64,000 bases of DNA from Athripsodes cinereus (lineage: Eukaryota > Arthropoda > Insecta > Trichoptera > Leptoceridae). This document shows, in pieces, positions 52,919 through 63,156 of this stretch; positions within the stretch are counted from its first letter, which is position 1, and each line of letters begins with the position of its first letter. Location: positions 2,790,001 through 2,854,000 of the forward strand of contig OX388320.1 in the NCBI GenBank assembly GCA_947579605.1, read 5' to 3'. Under the pieces are notes generated by a model that was not told the origin of the DNA, did not search any database, and was given only the letters and a program-made list of their open reading frames with translations. A program made the position numbers and the translations under genes.

Positions 52919-53185
52919 AATGTTCACACTCTTTGTCTTCTTTATAAAGTTTTATTTGACCCCAATACTCCACTGTATCTGAAGGAAAGATTTGAGTTTT
53001 TACACTCCCATGGACGACCACTACGATCAACCTCCAACAATCTTCTAGTGATCCCGTCGCATCGTTCGAGCTGTTATACCGATTCTTTTTCAGTTCATGG
53101 TGCTAGGTTGTGGAACCAGCTTCCACTAAAAACCCGTACTTGTACTTCCTTTTATACGTTCAAGAAAGAAGTTAATGGTTGCTAG
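52919..53185 (+). pseudogene. LINE polymerase C-terminus inserted in MITE-X
   Basis: In one frame: NVHTLCLLYKVLFDPNTPLY, LKERFEFLHSHGRPLRSTSN, NLLVIPSHRSSCYTDSFSVH, GARLWNQLPLKTRTCTSFYT, FKKEVNGC and a stop at 53183-53185. The 'sF.v.gArLWN.LP...r...s...FKk.v' ending is characteristic of non-LTR polymerases of the jockey/CR1-like group. 5'-truncated, with no internal stop in this stretch. The LINE-T tail at 53468-53622 is probably its own 3' end, giving a ~740-bp insertion. Confidence 0.8.
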
Positions 53186-53467
53186 TCTTCTGTCTCATCT
53201 ACTTATTTGGAGGTTCCCCATGGTTTTAATTTTGTTTTTTTTTGTGTATTCATACACAATGAGCAGTCCTGCCTCATTCCTACCACTTTATCCCATCCCC
53301 ATATCCTATCATCTATGTCGTATCGCGTATCCGGAATTGTTTATATTGTTTTTATATTTAAGTAGTTTTTTATTTTATATGCATATTTGTTTTAGTATTT
53401 ATATATATGTATATATTTTCAATTATTTATTTACTTAATTTACTTACTTTTTTTATTTTATTTTTTG

Positions 53468-53622
53468 TTTAATGGGTTAGTTGGAAGATATCGCGCTTCT
53501 GCGATAAACTCGCCCATTGCACAAATTTATTTGTCTAGTTCTGCAATGTTTGTGTTTTAATAATGTTTGTTTTTTTGTGCAATAAAGATTTTTATTATTA
53601 TTATTATTATTATTATATAGCG
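53468..53622 (+). repeat. LINE-T tail, ATCGC hairpin, with (TTA)n
   Basis: AATGGGTTAGTTGGAAGAT, arms ATCGC (53490-53494) and GCGAT (53501-53505), AAACTCGCCCATTGCACA, ending GTGCAATAAAGATTTTTATT and a run of ATT. This copy links LINE-T tails to a specific polymerase remnant (52919-53185). Confidence 0.8.
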
Positions 53623-53812
53623 GCTGATGACGTCACACACTGTTTAGCCATGGGTGGGACTTTTTGCGGCGAAGAGCAAAAATTGCTTTTTCAAATGGTG
53701 ATAAAAGCCTTAAAAATGCAAAATTAAATATATAAAAGCACCTCAATTTTTCTAATTTTCTGTAATATTTTTTGAGCTGAATTTTTTTTTGTGATAGTTC
53801 CCCATTGTAAAT

Positions 53813-54149
53813 ATTGAATGTCTTTAAATTTATATTTCGACTGAAGAATGCTACATAATTATGGATTCACAATGACAGTACTTTTAATTATTATTTACAT
53901 CTGATTTTACATTACGCCTTTATTTTATCCAAAAGCTTTAGTTTCTGAAAGCTGGTAATTTTTTTAAAGAAATATGTGGATTAGACATGATTACAAATAA
54001 AAATAACAGAAATGCTGAGTAGTGAAAATTATTAGTCAAGTCGTCGAGAGGAATTACAATATTATGGAGCTTTTTCTTTTCCCATTAAATTGCTATTGGA
54101 TTACCGAACACGCAAAAAAACTACGACATAAATTACAAGATTCTGAAAG
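53813..54149. other. intronic DNA, unassigned
   Basis: Nothing recognised. Confidence 0.4.
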
Positions 54150-54305
54150 AAGGTTTGTGTGAAAACGCGGACGTCCGAGAACAAAGTGGCTTGATCACGT
54201 TGATAATAATATCAAGGACGGACGCTGTGTTTGAGAAATTATGGCATTCCATCCTCTCTGCTTACCCCGCTTGGGACACGACGTGAGGGTATAGATAGAT
54301 AGAAA
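54150..54305 (+). repeat. LINE-A 3' fragment with deletion
   Basis: GTGTGAAAACGCGGACGTCC, GAGAACAAAGTGGCTTGATC, ATATCAAGGACGG. Then a deletion brings GAGAAATTATGGCATTCCAT next to CTCTGCTTACCCCGCTTGGG, ACACGACGTGAGGGTATAGA, TAGATAGA. Confidence 0.75.
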
Positions 54306-55258
54306 TTACAAGAGATGACGTACGTCACAATTTAATAGATTTGGGGTGCTTTGTTTAAAAAAAGGATTAATTATTTATCAGTGAGTTAAACACTATATTA
54401 TATTCTTTTGTATGTTAACCATTACTGTACCTTTAAAAACCATGTTGAAAACTAGAATAGTTAGCCCCGATATGTCAATATGCCATTAGGGTGACCCCTA
54501 TCCTGAGACTACGTCCAATTTTTTTTTTTACAATAAATAGGTACCTACTTATAAAATCACGAACAATGCCGGTATTTAGAACCCGCGTTTTCGGCGTAAA
54601 CCTTTGGTATAGGAATTCTCCGTATATTATGAATTTTTCCCAGGATTAGGTTGTAAAGTGTGATTATGACTGAACATAATAATATTCTTAACTGGTTGTG
54701 TAATGCTGACAAGTGTAGATGGAAATTCTACCGACGGGTTATTAAATATGACAATAATTTTTATAGCGTCGTATTGCGATAATATCAGTTTTAACTATGA
54801 TCTGAGATGTACAATCGCCTTGACGCTGACATGCTGTAAAACTTCACACATACTACGTGTATAACGGTTTCATGTATGTACATAGCAGATATCCAAGACG
54901 AAGCCTGCTACGGTACATACGTTGGCCAAGTGCCAATAACAACAATAATTCTACACAACACTAAACTAAAGACTTAACACTCGCTGTATGTAAACAGTTA
55001 AAACATAGTAACATGTTGTATGCTTGATACAACATATTATTGAAGCATCAAGCCAACATCGGCTATTTCTGTCGGAGGACAGACACTTTTCTATGTATAT
55101 AACTTTGCATGTAATATAATTATTCAATCTATACAGAAATAATAATATGAGTTCGCGTACAATTTGTGTATACATACGTTTACGATCTGTGGTAGTGATT
55201 GGATGCTGTCAGTTCAAGAAGTCAGAGAGCAGTGGAAAAATAAAGGGGAAACAAATTT
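54306..55258. other. intronic DNA, unassigned
   Basis: Nothing recognised. Confidence 0.4.
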
Positions 55259-55438
55259 GAGTTCGTCGATTGCCTGGAGGTAGAGTCTCGGTCTCATGCA
55301 CATGAGGTGCGCGGTTCGATCCCAGATGCCGGCAAACTCCCCTTTCACGACACAAGCTTTTAGTTTACTGTGAAAGGTGTATAAGGTTGTATTTGGGTTT
55401 ATAATAAAAACCCAGATACATCTTTGATAAAAAAAAAA
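55259..55438 (+). repeat. SINE-T (tRNA-derived), most complete copy
   Basis: Box A region TTGCCTGGAGGTAGAG (55270-55285), box B GGTTCGATCCC (55313-55323, a perfect match to the Pol III consensus), body CCCCTTTCACGACACAAGCT, tail TTTGGGTTTATAATAAAAAC, CCAGATACATCTTTGATA and a short A run. The tRNA-like head is ~75 bp and its spacing between boxes is that of a tRNA. Confidence 0.88.
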
Positions 55439-55594
55439 TAGAAGCAAAAGTATTGATGATTGTTGAAGGTTGTGTGTTGGAAAGCACATATTAAATAACA
55501 ACAAACAAACAAGTGGGAATCATACAGTCTAACGATTATCTTGAAAAGCGCGTTAATGTTTTTTTTCTAGAAAATACATATTATACGAATTGTT

Positions 55595-55822
55595 CCGTGG
55601 AGCACCTGGCAAAAATTAGTCATCCACTCTATTCCGTAAGTTTTCGAGTGTCCTGTAAAAGTAAGGCGTTTGAAAAAATAAGGATATTTTACATCTAAAA
55701 TTCAACGATGAGGTTTGTCCAGAATGTCTTATTTTTGTTGGCATGGAGAAGGCAGCTTGTAAGTTTGTAACATGAAGCTGGTTCGCTAGCAACCCTACAT
55801 GTGGGATATACCGTGATAAGAA
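55595..55822 (+). repeat. SINE-S full-length copy
   Basis: CGTGGAGCACCTGGCAAAAA, GTAAGTTTTCGAGTGTCCTG, AAATTCAACGATGAGGTTTG, TTGTTGGCATGGAGAAGGCA, GCAACCCTACATGTGGGATA, TACCGTGATAAGAAT. The tail is eroded. Confidence 0.8.
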
Positions 55823-57084
55823 TAAAAATAATCATAAAAAAACTATTATAATTTCTTATTGCTTTTTGGATTTTATTTAAGAACTTGGTAGCTTTAAAAA
55901 AATACAAGTGGTACCTACTAAAAGCGATGAAAAATACACCGCAATTTGATGATTTAGCGGAGCATACGACCCAACCATCGCAAATCAGAAAAGAAGAAAC
56001 ACCGGCAAGCTTTAATAACGCGCTATAGCAGGTGTTTTTGTCAATTAGACTATAATTATTTAAGCTAAACTGGGTACAAAGCTAGTACACGTATCGCAAC
56101 ATAATTATTACGTCGACAAATATTTTGGCGAAACATTATATCATTACGTTACTATACAATATAATATACAAACATACCTATAAATTATATTTTACAACAA
56201 AATTACACAATTACGCTAGCCTAAACAAACTTTATAGACAATGTGTAAATAGCGAATAATTTCACCGCCTCCTAGAGCTTTTCCAGTCTCCTCCTTCGCC
56301 TTCTAATATGAATTTAAAAATAAATATATACTTTAAAAATACTTAAATTTCCTATATGAGTTAGATTATTCCCTTTAAGGCCTTTCGAAGCAAGCACTAG
56401 CACTATTTTTTTAATTTTTTTATTCAATCAACAAAACACTACAGACAAAACATACATATCTAATACAACCAAATATTATACAAGAAAAGAAGTACTCAAT
56501 GCAATGTCCTCTTTATAAGTGTTCAAATATTAAATTAATTATTTTAATCAAAGCCCATTCGGTTGTCATACATATTAAAATAACAATAATAATACACAGA
56601 AGTAGAAATGAATATAAACGAAAACTAATAAATATTTATGATAAAAGTAAGGATTCAAGGAAATTGATATCTTAATTTTTTATCCTCGCAGAACAATCGC
56701 TATACGAGATCAATTATATTTATATTAATTTACATTTATTTTCAGTGTCCGTAGGCCCAACTAATGTTGGCACTAGGACTTGTCATACATGTAATATTCA
56801 CAAAATATTCCATACACATTAATAATAGAACCAGTCCATAAAACAATTAAAGTTATATAAAAGTTAAATCTTAGTATTTTTGTAGCGCGAATGTAAAGAG
56901 TTCGGATCTACAACGTCAGATATTCAATTAATTACACACAAAAAAACAATCAAACAATTCTATTCATTTAGCATTTCGTCAATTGTGTAGAAGGATTTAT
57001 CTTATCATCAGTGGATGATTAAATATAAATGAACATTAACAGAGTTTCTGAATTATTATTTTTATTTTAATCACTTGGTACTAA
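55823..57084. other. intronic DNA, unassigned
   Basis: 56430-56475 (AACACTACAGACAAAACATA, CATATCTAATACAACC) echoes 12950-12990; otherwise nothing recognised. Confidence 0.4.
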
Positions 57085-57215
57085 TAATCTTGGCTAGATG
57101 GAAGAAATCACTATAAAGTGATAATCTCGCCACTGCATAATCATCAAATTTTTTCTAATGTAAACTGATTTGTTGATTTTGTTATGTGAATGGTGATGTG
57201 CAAGAAGAATAAAAT
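57085..57215 (+). repeat. LINE-T tail, ATCAC/GTGAT hairpin variant
   Basis: GGCTAGATGGAAGAA, arms ATCAC (57107-57111) and GTGAT (57118-57122), AATCTCGCCACTGCATAATC, ending AAGAAGAATAAAATAATA. Confidence 0.65.
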
Positions 57216-57416
57216 AATATATAAATAATTTCATTTACTTTCAAAGGATCAAATACGAGTATGTAACGGTTGCGAACAATTTTTATAATTAATTTGTTTT
57301 GACATTATTGTAACCTTATCACGCAACTTTTTATTTCATTACCTACTCAGTTTATTATATTCTGTTTTGTGACATAGTAAACTTATTATGTTTTGTATTT
57401 TTTCAAAGATCTACTG

Positions 57417-57635
57417 CTACTACTACTATCCCACCACGGCATTTCTCACTAGTGGGGTATCCAGCAGACCAGCTGCATGCAAGAAACATGCAATCTGTCC
57501 TCTCCATGCCAATCAATCCAGACAATCAGGATGGGTGGCAAACTTCATCGTTGAATTCAATATGTAAAGAATCTTTATTTATTCAAACACCTGCTTTTTA
57601 CAGGACTTGAGTGGGAGATCAATTCTTCGAATCTT
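57417..57635 (-). repeat. SINE-S full-length copy (inverted)
   Basis: TACTACTACTATCCCACCAC, GTGGGGTATCCAGCAGACCA, ATCAGGATGGGTGGCAAACT, TCATCGTTGAATTC, CACCTGCTTTTTACAGGACT, GATCAATTCTTCG. The TAG tail is visible at its left end; one internal deletion near the head. Confidence 0.8.
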
Positions 57636-57894
57636 TTAAAAATGTAGGAATAAGTGAATGATAACCATGTACGTAAATAAAATAAACTTATTTAAGATTT
57701 CAACACAATTTTTTCCTAAGTGAACGTTTTTATTCTTCTTCCGAAATGATTTCTTTCATTTCAAATAAAATAATTAATATGTAGGTAATCTTAAATTCTT
57801 AATACCTACACTGATTACAGTTATCTTACATAAGTGTCTACACTGTATAGTATTATTATTTACTATATGGTATATAGGTACAAACAGAATCTAA

Positions 57895-58473
57895 TGTGGT
57901 GTTCTCATTTTGGCGAATATCACCAGGCTCCAAAATATCGCCAGCTATTTGAACCGTGTGAACAAAATGACAGCTAGTCTGAAACGATAAAAAACCAGTA
58001 GAAATGATATCGTCTCGAGTTGACCACCTTCCAACTTTTCGGCCGATTGAACGATTCGCGCATGCGCAGATGTGCGCGGCGTTCGTATCTATGGTAAAGA
58101 CGCGCATGCGCAGATGTGCGCGGCGTTCGTATCTATGGTAAAGACTTTATAACCTATAAATTTTACAATGTTTCCCGCTTCGTGACAGCTGTTATCTTTG
58201 TTGTTGCTTTGTGGCGTTTGTTTCCTTAATTAAAAGACGCCTTATAACCCCTTTTATAACATTTTCGACTAAAAATAAACACTTCGCGATCTCCATCTCG
58301 ACGCCATTTTGAAAACAGTGTCAAAATCAAAGCGCATCTGACAGATCGTTTCTATATTGGTGCACTGTGTGAACAGGTGTGACGACCAATGGATGTCCGG
58401 CGAATTTTGTTTTTTCGCCTGGCGATATATTTTGAAATGCGTCTGGCGATATTCGCCAAATGTGAACACCCCA
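57895..58473. mobile_element. HARB MITE, copy 3 (579 bp), with internal 44-bp tandem duplication
   Basis: Same orientation and boundaries as copy 2, TAA duplicated (57892-57894 and 58474-58476). The extra length is an exact 44-bp tandem duplication, 58057-58100 and 58101-58144 (CGCGCATGCGCAGATGTGCG then CGGCGTTCGTATCTATGGTA, AAGA). Confidence 0.92.
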
Positions 58474-58756
58474 TAAGACGCTTAGCGTTTTCACCAAAAA
58501 TATTGGTTTTATTTGTTCTCAACATCATCGAGGTATTAGTAACCCTTTCCCCTATGCATGTGCACGCTGCAATATATGTTCTACTTTTTTTATTATTATG
58601 TGACCATAAATGCATTGTTGCCTGCATGTGTCTTTTTCATTTGTTTGCTTTATATTGTATATTTGTTTTTTATTTATTTTATAACTGTAGATATGTACAT
58701 ATGTGGATGTATATTTATGTCTGTTTTTTGTTTTTTTTTTTAATTTTAATAACAAT

Positions 58757-58860
58757 AAAAGTTGGAAGACATCGCATTTTAGCGATAAACTCGCCCTCTG
58801 TACATTGAATTGTATAACCGATATTTTATATGATAAATGTTTTAATTTGTATTATTGTAA
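58757..58860 (+). repeat. LINE-T tail, ATCGC hairpin
   Basis: AAGTTGGAAGAC, arms ATCGC (58771-58775) and GCGAT (58782-58786), AAACTCGCCCTCTGTACATT. Like the 14955 copy it reads CTCTGTA rather than CATTGCA, defining a subfamily. Confidence 0.7.
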
Positions 58861-59600
58861 ACAATTTACAGTGAATAATAAAATAGATCTAAATGAAAAT
58901 GCCACATTTACCTCATGTGTTTCTAAAAGGAACGAATGATACAGCCCGCCTTGTAATAATTTATTTAGAATTGCTAAGTTTATTGAACTTATTTTTACTT
59001 AATCGAGTAACCACAGATTAATAATAAAAATTTAAACCTATAAATTATTTAAAACGACTGAGAAGTTAGATTTTTTTTTGTTATTTTAAATGCGTAAGGT
59101 CATTAATAGGATACGAACCTAATCTTTCTGATGATGGCAAAGAGTGTGCATACATACAGGAGCACCAACTCCAAATTTCTTAAAAAAAACTTTTCAAACA
59201 CATTATTACGCATAATTAAGTATTTATATGTAGGTCCTGATGATGCTGGTCTAGCAACACCAAGGTTTCAGCTTCGATATCTGGTAAATTAAAGCCGGTA
59301 CTTTTAAAGTCGGTATTTTCTTTACGCATCGCAACGGACAAGATTAACTTTTAAGAACCGTTTCATGGAATTAAAACCAGTAAGCTACATATTATAACAA
59401 CACATCAAGAGGTATTTAAAATAGATTTATAAGAAATTTAATATTTTTACAATTAGAGGTAGGTAGTTAAAAAAAGATACTTTTGTTTTTTTATGTATAG
59501 AAACTTTTCATAATTTTCTGACCCGTGTCTGTAATGATCTGCAAACTGAAATTCGTAATTAACCTAATACACATTTAAATATTCCTAAATATGCACTTTT
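58861..59600. other. intronic DNA, unassigned
   Basis: 59230-59330 holds a CCTGATGATGCTGGTCTAGC string that resembles the start of a hammerhead but lacks GAAA; see the rejected list. Confidence 0.4.
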
Positions 59601-59995
59601 CACGAATCATCATCATCATCGCCCTCAATGCTCCTCTTGGGAGAACAGGGCAGAGACCAGTATCCTCCATTTACTTTCCCTGTGCTCTGATGTCGTTGTC
59701 ATAGGAACGGTGTATTATGAAAAAGGGATGCCCGGGCCGACGGCACCCATGCGGACGGAAAAATAGTGCTCTTTTGGGCCGACTATCATTGGACATTCTC
59801 AGAACAAGACCCAGCCAGGACCATCGTATCTCCAGAATAAGTCTCTCACGAATACGGTGGACTTAAACATATACAGTAGGTATGTACACGAAGGTGCAGG
59901 AATTGTTCCGGGTTGCGTGGGACAGAGACACCTTCTCCACAATGATCACCAACGTCGGAGGAGATTTATTTCAATACTCATACAAGTAAAAGAAG
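59601..59995. repeat. unclassified GC-richer repeat remnant
   Basis: (ATC)n at 59607-59620, then CCCTCAATGCTCCTCTTGGG, GAACAGGGCAGAGACCAG, GGGCCGACGGCACCCATGCG. 59795-59830 (GACATTCTCAGAACAAGACC, CAGCCAGGACCATCG) is shared with 25257-25300. Base composition is clearly above the surroundings, suggesting a once-coding mobile element; no frame survives. Confidence 0.45.
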
Positions 59996-60524
59996 TATGT
60001 ACCTATCTACGTACCTATAAATTATAGTCTTTCAAATAACATTTTATGTACGTGTTAATGCGAATCGTTCGCAGAAAGATGAAAAAGTATTTCCCACGTG
60101 TGAATGAGGGAGTATATTACGCCTACGTATATTGGAACACCCGTCCTTGTGATAGAGACCAACGCGTTGTTATACATCATACTGTAACTGTAATAATTCC
60201 AGCCGATTGCCACGCCACACGACCTACATAGTTTTTATTTTGACCCGGACACGACATTTCGCACGCACAATGTAAAACTCACAACTTATGGTATTACATA
60301 CCTACATCAATTAGTTTCAAATAGTTTTGTAAAACAAGCAGAGGGCGGAATATGTCTTCTTATGAAAATATAGTTAGTTAAAAGATTAGTATGAAGTTTG
60401 GTAATTGAAAATTTCAATCGGAAGAATTTTTATGATATAATTTTCAGTGACGAGAGCCATACTATACTAACCGTCAATGTAGAAATATAGAAAAAATATA
60501 TAAAAAAACATAAATATTATACCC
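59996..60524. other. intronic DNA, unassigned
   Basis: Nothing recognised. Confidence 0.4.
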
Positions 60525-60880
60525 TCACGCCATATCGCAAGTGAGGTAGGAGGTCATAATTAGCCATACTAGCCTATAGCATTCCTACAATTACTAATAC
60601 ATGCACAACGATTTTTCTTACTTAAGAATTTGAGAATCTCCTTGGGAATTTGATTCACGTGGTACAACCACGTAGTTCTCGGACGTCCACATTTTCTCAC
60701 TCCTCCTGTTTCAGATACATATTACACACTATCTTCATCATCCTTTCTTCTAGCATTCGTTACACATGTCCAAACCATCGCAACTTATTTAAAAATATTC
60801 TATCCACAACCAACCTCTGGCATCAGCTTATTCTGCTAATATCCTCATTCCTCAATCTATCACGCAATTACGATCAAGTA
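60525..60880 (-). pseudogene. LINE-A remnant (inverted)
   Basis: Inverted end TACCCTCACGCCATATCGCA, then GAATTTGATTCACGTGGTAC, AACCACGTAGTTCTCGGACG, CATGTCCAAACCATCGCAAC, ATCCTCATTCCTCAATCTAT, CACGCAATTACGATCA. Frameshifted. Confidence 0.75.
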
Positions 60881-60934
60881 CGTAATTATTTAAATGTATG
60901 TAGGTACATAATTTATTACTACTACTACTACTAC

Positions 60935-61160
60935 TATACCATCACGACATAACCCACAAGTGGGGTAGCCAGTAGACCAGCTGCATGTAAGAAACATGCA
61001 AACTGTCCTCTTCGTGCCAATATAAAAATCAAGACATTCAGGATGGATGGCAAACCTCATCGCTGAATTTAAGATGTACAATGTTTTAGTTTTTTCGAAC
61101 ACCTGCCTTTTACAAGACACTCGATAACTTACGGGGAAGAGTGGGAGAATTTATTACTAT
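60935..61160 (-). repeat. SINE-S full-length copy (inverted) with (TAG)n tail
   Basis: Its left end is five repeats of ACT (TAG on the element strand) followed by ATACCATCACGACATAACCC. It continues GTGGGGTAGCCAGTAGACCA, CATTCAGGATGGATGGCAAA, CTCATCGCTGAATTTAAGAT, CACCTGCCTTTTACAAGACA, ACTTACGGGGAAGAGTGGGA. The best example of the SINE-S tail. Confidence 0.87.
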
Positions 61161-61209
61161 TCTTGCCTAAAATCTTTACTCAAGATTTTATCATCATAAA
61201 ATGGATCTA

Positions 61210-61440
61210 CCAATTCCCTCACGCCGCATCCCTTGTGGAGTAAGCACAGTGGACGGAACGCCAGATTTAACTGTCTTTGTACACCACTTTCGCTTCTTAC
61301 ACATAGATGCAGTTTCTCATAAATGCATGCCGATCGCACTAACTCAGCATGCAGCCGTCTTTCAGAATTTCGTGCATGTAGTGAAGTCACGTGATTCTAA
61401 TGTTTCCGCGCTGTCTAACACCCCTTCATTTTTCTAAATT
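61210..61440 (-). pseudogene. LINE-A relative (inverted), diverged
   Basis: CCAATTCCCTCACGCCGCAT, GTGGAGTAAGCACAGTGGAC, CACCACTTTCGCTTCTTACA, CGCACTAACTCAGCATGCAG and TCACGTGATTCTAATGTTTC follow the LINE-A order at ~70% identity by eye; an older subfamily. Confidence 0.65.
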
Positions 61441-61995
61441 TGCAATACAACAATGATAAAATAGTGAAATATTTCAAATCACACTTGATGTACATACACA
61501 GAATGCTGATCTGATTCATAGCCAGAACATGTAATAATTCACTAGAAATGTGGTTAGCGTCCTGTCCTAAAATAGTAAGTTATGATTAGATGCTATAATA
61601 AATATCTTAAGCAGAAAATAAACATAAATTATTACATATATGCTTACTTTTACTAAAGTTACTCAGATCTTTGAACAAAATTTATTCCCATCCCTTCAAT
61701 CCTAAAAATACTCACCAGCAATTGAATATATCTCATACCTTTTCTTCTTTATTTTCATATTCTTATACATATATCTTTTTAAATATATATTTATCTAATT
61801 ATCTTTCATCATTACTGCTTTATTTAATTTGCTTTTTAACTAACATTTTGTATTATATAACTTAAGTTGTCATTGGCTTTAATTTTGTACAGTTATTGTT
61901 TTGTTTATTACATAATATCAGTTGTAACTTTAAGTTTGAAATAAATAAAACAAAATAAAAATCCCTACAGAAGGTTAAGTATTTGGAATGCATTA
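61441..61995. other. intronic DNA, unassigned
   Basis: Nothing recognised. Confidence 0.4.
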
Positions 61996-62182
61996 TGCCC
62001 ACCGACCATCTCACTTACAAGACACATTGTAATGGTACAAACTTAGAGAGAAAAAACTTCAGCTATGAGGATATATTAAATCTTTTATTTTTACTGACTC
62101 GGAGAGGATTAGTTGCATGTTTGTTACAGGAAGTTGTTCCTCTAACTGTCCCACTTGTAGGGATGTTGTGATGGTATAAATG
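61996..62182 (+). repeat. SINE-S, old diverged copy
   Basis: ACTTCAGCTATGAGGATATA, TTTACTGACTCGGAGAGGAT, GCATGTTTGTTACAGGAAGT, CTGTCCCACTTGTAGGGATG, TTGTGATGGTATAA. Confidence 0.65.
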
Positions 62183-62394
62183 AATGAAGAAAAAACTACT
62201 TTATAATTAGGTGAAAAATTCCAGTTTATACGAAAAAAAAAAAAATAACTTCGCATACTTTATAATTATTTTACAGCCCCTGAAGATCTCAGATCTTCAT
62301 GCCTATACCTGAGATATGAATGTAATTCTTGGACAGTATTGTTAATAATTAACATTTTTAAGATTAATCTTGATTATAAACAAATATAAATATT

Positions 62395-62490
62395 AAATAC
62401 ACCCCAGACATACTCGCAATAAGCAATATGCTTCTAGGTGGAGTTAGTCGGCAGCGAGTGGGATCGAGATCGGGTCTCTTGACTGAAAAT
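62395..62490 (-). repeat. SINE-T2 (inverted)
   Basis: On the minus strand CGATCTCGATCCCACTCGCT (box B-like), GCCGACTAACTCCACC, AGCATATTGCTTATTGCGAG, GTCTGGGGTGTATTTAA. Pairs in opposite orientation with 63860-63985, the two flanking the BRMS1-like exon at 62769-63013. Confidence 0.6.
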
Positions 62491-62768
62491 TTGATATTAT
62501 AGATAATGTTGACATCTCAAACATAAAAATGTCTCATCATCGAAAGAGTTACACAGTAATAATGTCCTAGAATTGTTGAATTGTACAGTGTCCTTGAGGT
62601 GCTTTAGCATGTAAACGACACATTAATGTTTTTTTTTTTTAAGTTTATTGATGCTGCCCAACTAGGTTGTCCAATAATAAATAAATAATTAGATATTGAA
62701 TCCAAATTCAAAAGAAGATTATGTCTGAAGACGCAGAGAGTTAAATAATATCAACTATCAACACATAC

Positions 62769-63013
62769 CTGGAAGTTCTGCATGGCTGCTAATTCCTCGG
62801 CTTCATATTTATTTTTGACGTTGTCTATTCTCATCTGTCTAAGTACTGCTGCCACCTCTATCCTCTGTCTCATGTTCTCCTGAAGTGTCTTCAGAGGGCC
62901 CAGATAGTCCACAGATTTGCCCCCGCGTACCTCAGTTAGCTGCCACTCTACTTGTGTCACTTTCTCCTTGTACAACTGCTCACGGAGAACTGAGAACTGC
63001 CTTTCCAGATCGG
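62769..63013 (-). CDS. BRMS1L: BRMS1/BRMS1L-like protein, Sds3-like-domain exon (5' partial gene)
   Basis: 245 nt. The first two bases complete a codon from the upstream exon (probably GCC, Ala). Acceptor TTAATCTCTCACAG|CCG, donor TTCCAG|GTATGT, phase 0 out. It encodes 81 residues: DLERQFSVLREQLYKEKVTQ, VEWQLTEVRGGKSVDYLGPL, KTLQENMRQRIEVAAVLRQM, RIDNVKNKYEAEELAAMQNF and Q. This is the heart of the Sds3-like domain: 'LYKErl.qv...l.ev..gka.eYl.pL..LqenmqiR..vA..yr.l....vkNKYE.E', with the helical, coiled-coil-forming pattern of the BRMS1 family. The TTG/Leu codon of LYKEK is not a start. Exons for the acidic N-terminus must lie beyond base 64000. The protein is a nuclear Sin3-HDAC subunit in all studied animals. 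Confidence 0.94.
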
Positions 63014-63148
63014 CTGTGAGAGATTAAATTACCAATGTTAAAATAAATCAGATATGTGTTAAGGTAAATAGACTATTATAAACAAACATGAACGTTAAAA
63101 GTATTTTTCATATTCTACTGGATTTCACACATCTACATGAGCGAAGAT
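63014..63148 (-). other. BRMS1-like gene, upstream intron (start)
   Basis: The intron continues to the window end with no further exon. Its acceptor has a weak polypyrimidine tract (TTAATCTCTCACAG). Confidence 0.7.
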
Positions 63149-63156
63149 ATTTAGAA

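Larger units (their letters stand above)
52686..53812 (-). mobile_element. MITE-X copy split by a LINE insertion
   Basis: 52686-52885 (GTGAGGAATATGAATAAATG, ATATACGCTAGTCACGATAT, TTGTGACGTC, GGCACACATTTTACTCGTAG) and 53628-53812 (TGATGACGTCACACACTG, CCATGGGTGGGACTTTTTGC, AAATGGTGATAAAAGCCTTA, GAGCTGAATTTTT, GTTCCCCATTG) are the two halves of the element intact at 7945-8375, inverted. The 740 bp between are a 5'-truncated LINE. A short SINE-S-like block (CATGCCTCATTGCTGAATGG, near 52660) precedes the left half. Confidence 0.75.
37670..62768 (-). other. BRMS1-like gene, 25.1-kb intron
   Basis: Bounded by donor TTCCAG|GTATGT (62769/62768) and acceptor CCATAG|AGT (37670/37669). Phase 0. It is filled with the retrotransposons, MITEs and palindromes listed between these points. 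No further host exon was found in it on either strand. Confidence 0.85.

Noticed and set aside
55259..55335. The SINE-T head as a functional tRNA gene
   Set aside because: Both Pol III boxes are present, but the same head occurs on other repeated copies joined to a common body and tail, and the acceptor stem does not pair.
58269..58808. Open frames of 66-139 codons over HARB copy 3 and its flank
   Set aside because: Frames fall across MITE inverted ends and differ between the three copies. No transposase motif.
59228..59290. CCTGATGATGCTGGTCTAGC as a third hammerhead family
   Set aside because: It has CTGATGA, but no GAAA follows a plausible stem II (AGGTTTC instead) and no cleavage triplet or stem I partner is visible. 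At most a dead relative.
62751..62975. Methionine start at MYKEK for the BRMS1-like gene
   Set aside because: The codon is TTG (Leu), the coding similarity continues upstream to a splice acceptor at 63013, and the frame beyond 62769 runs into intron.
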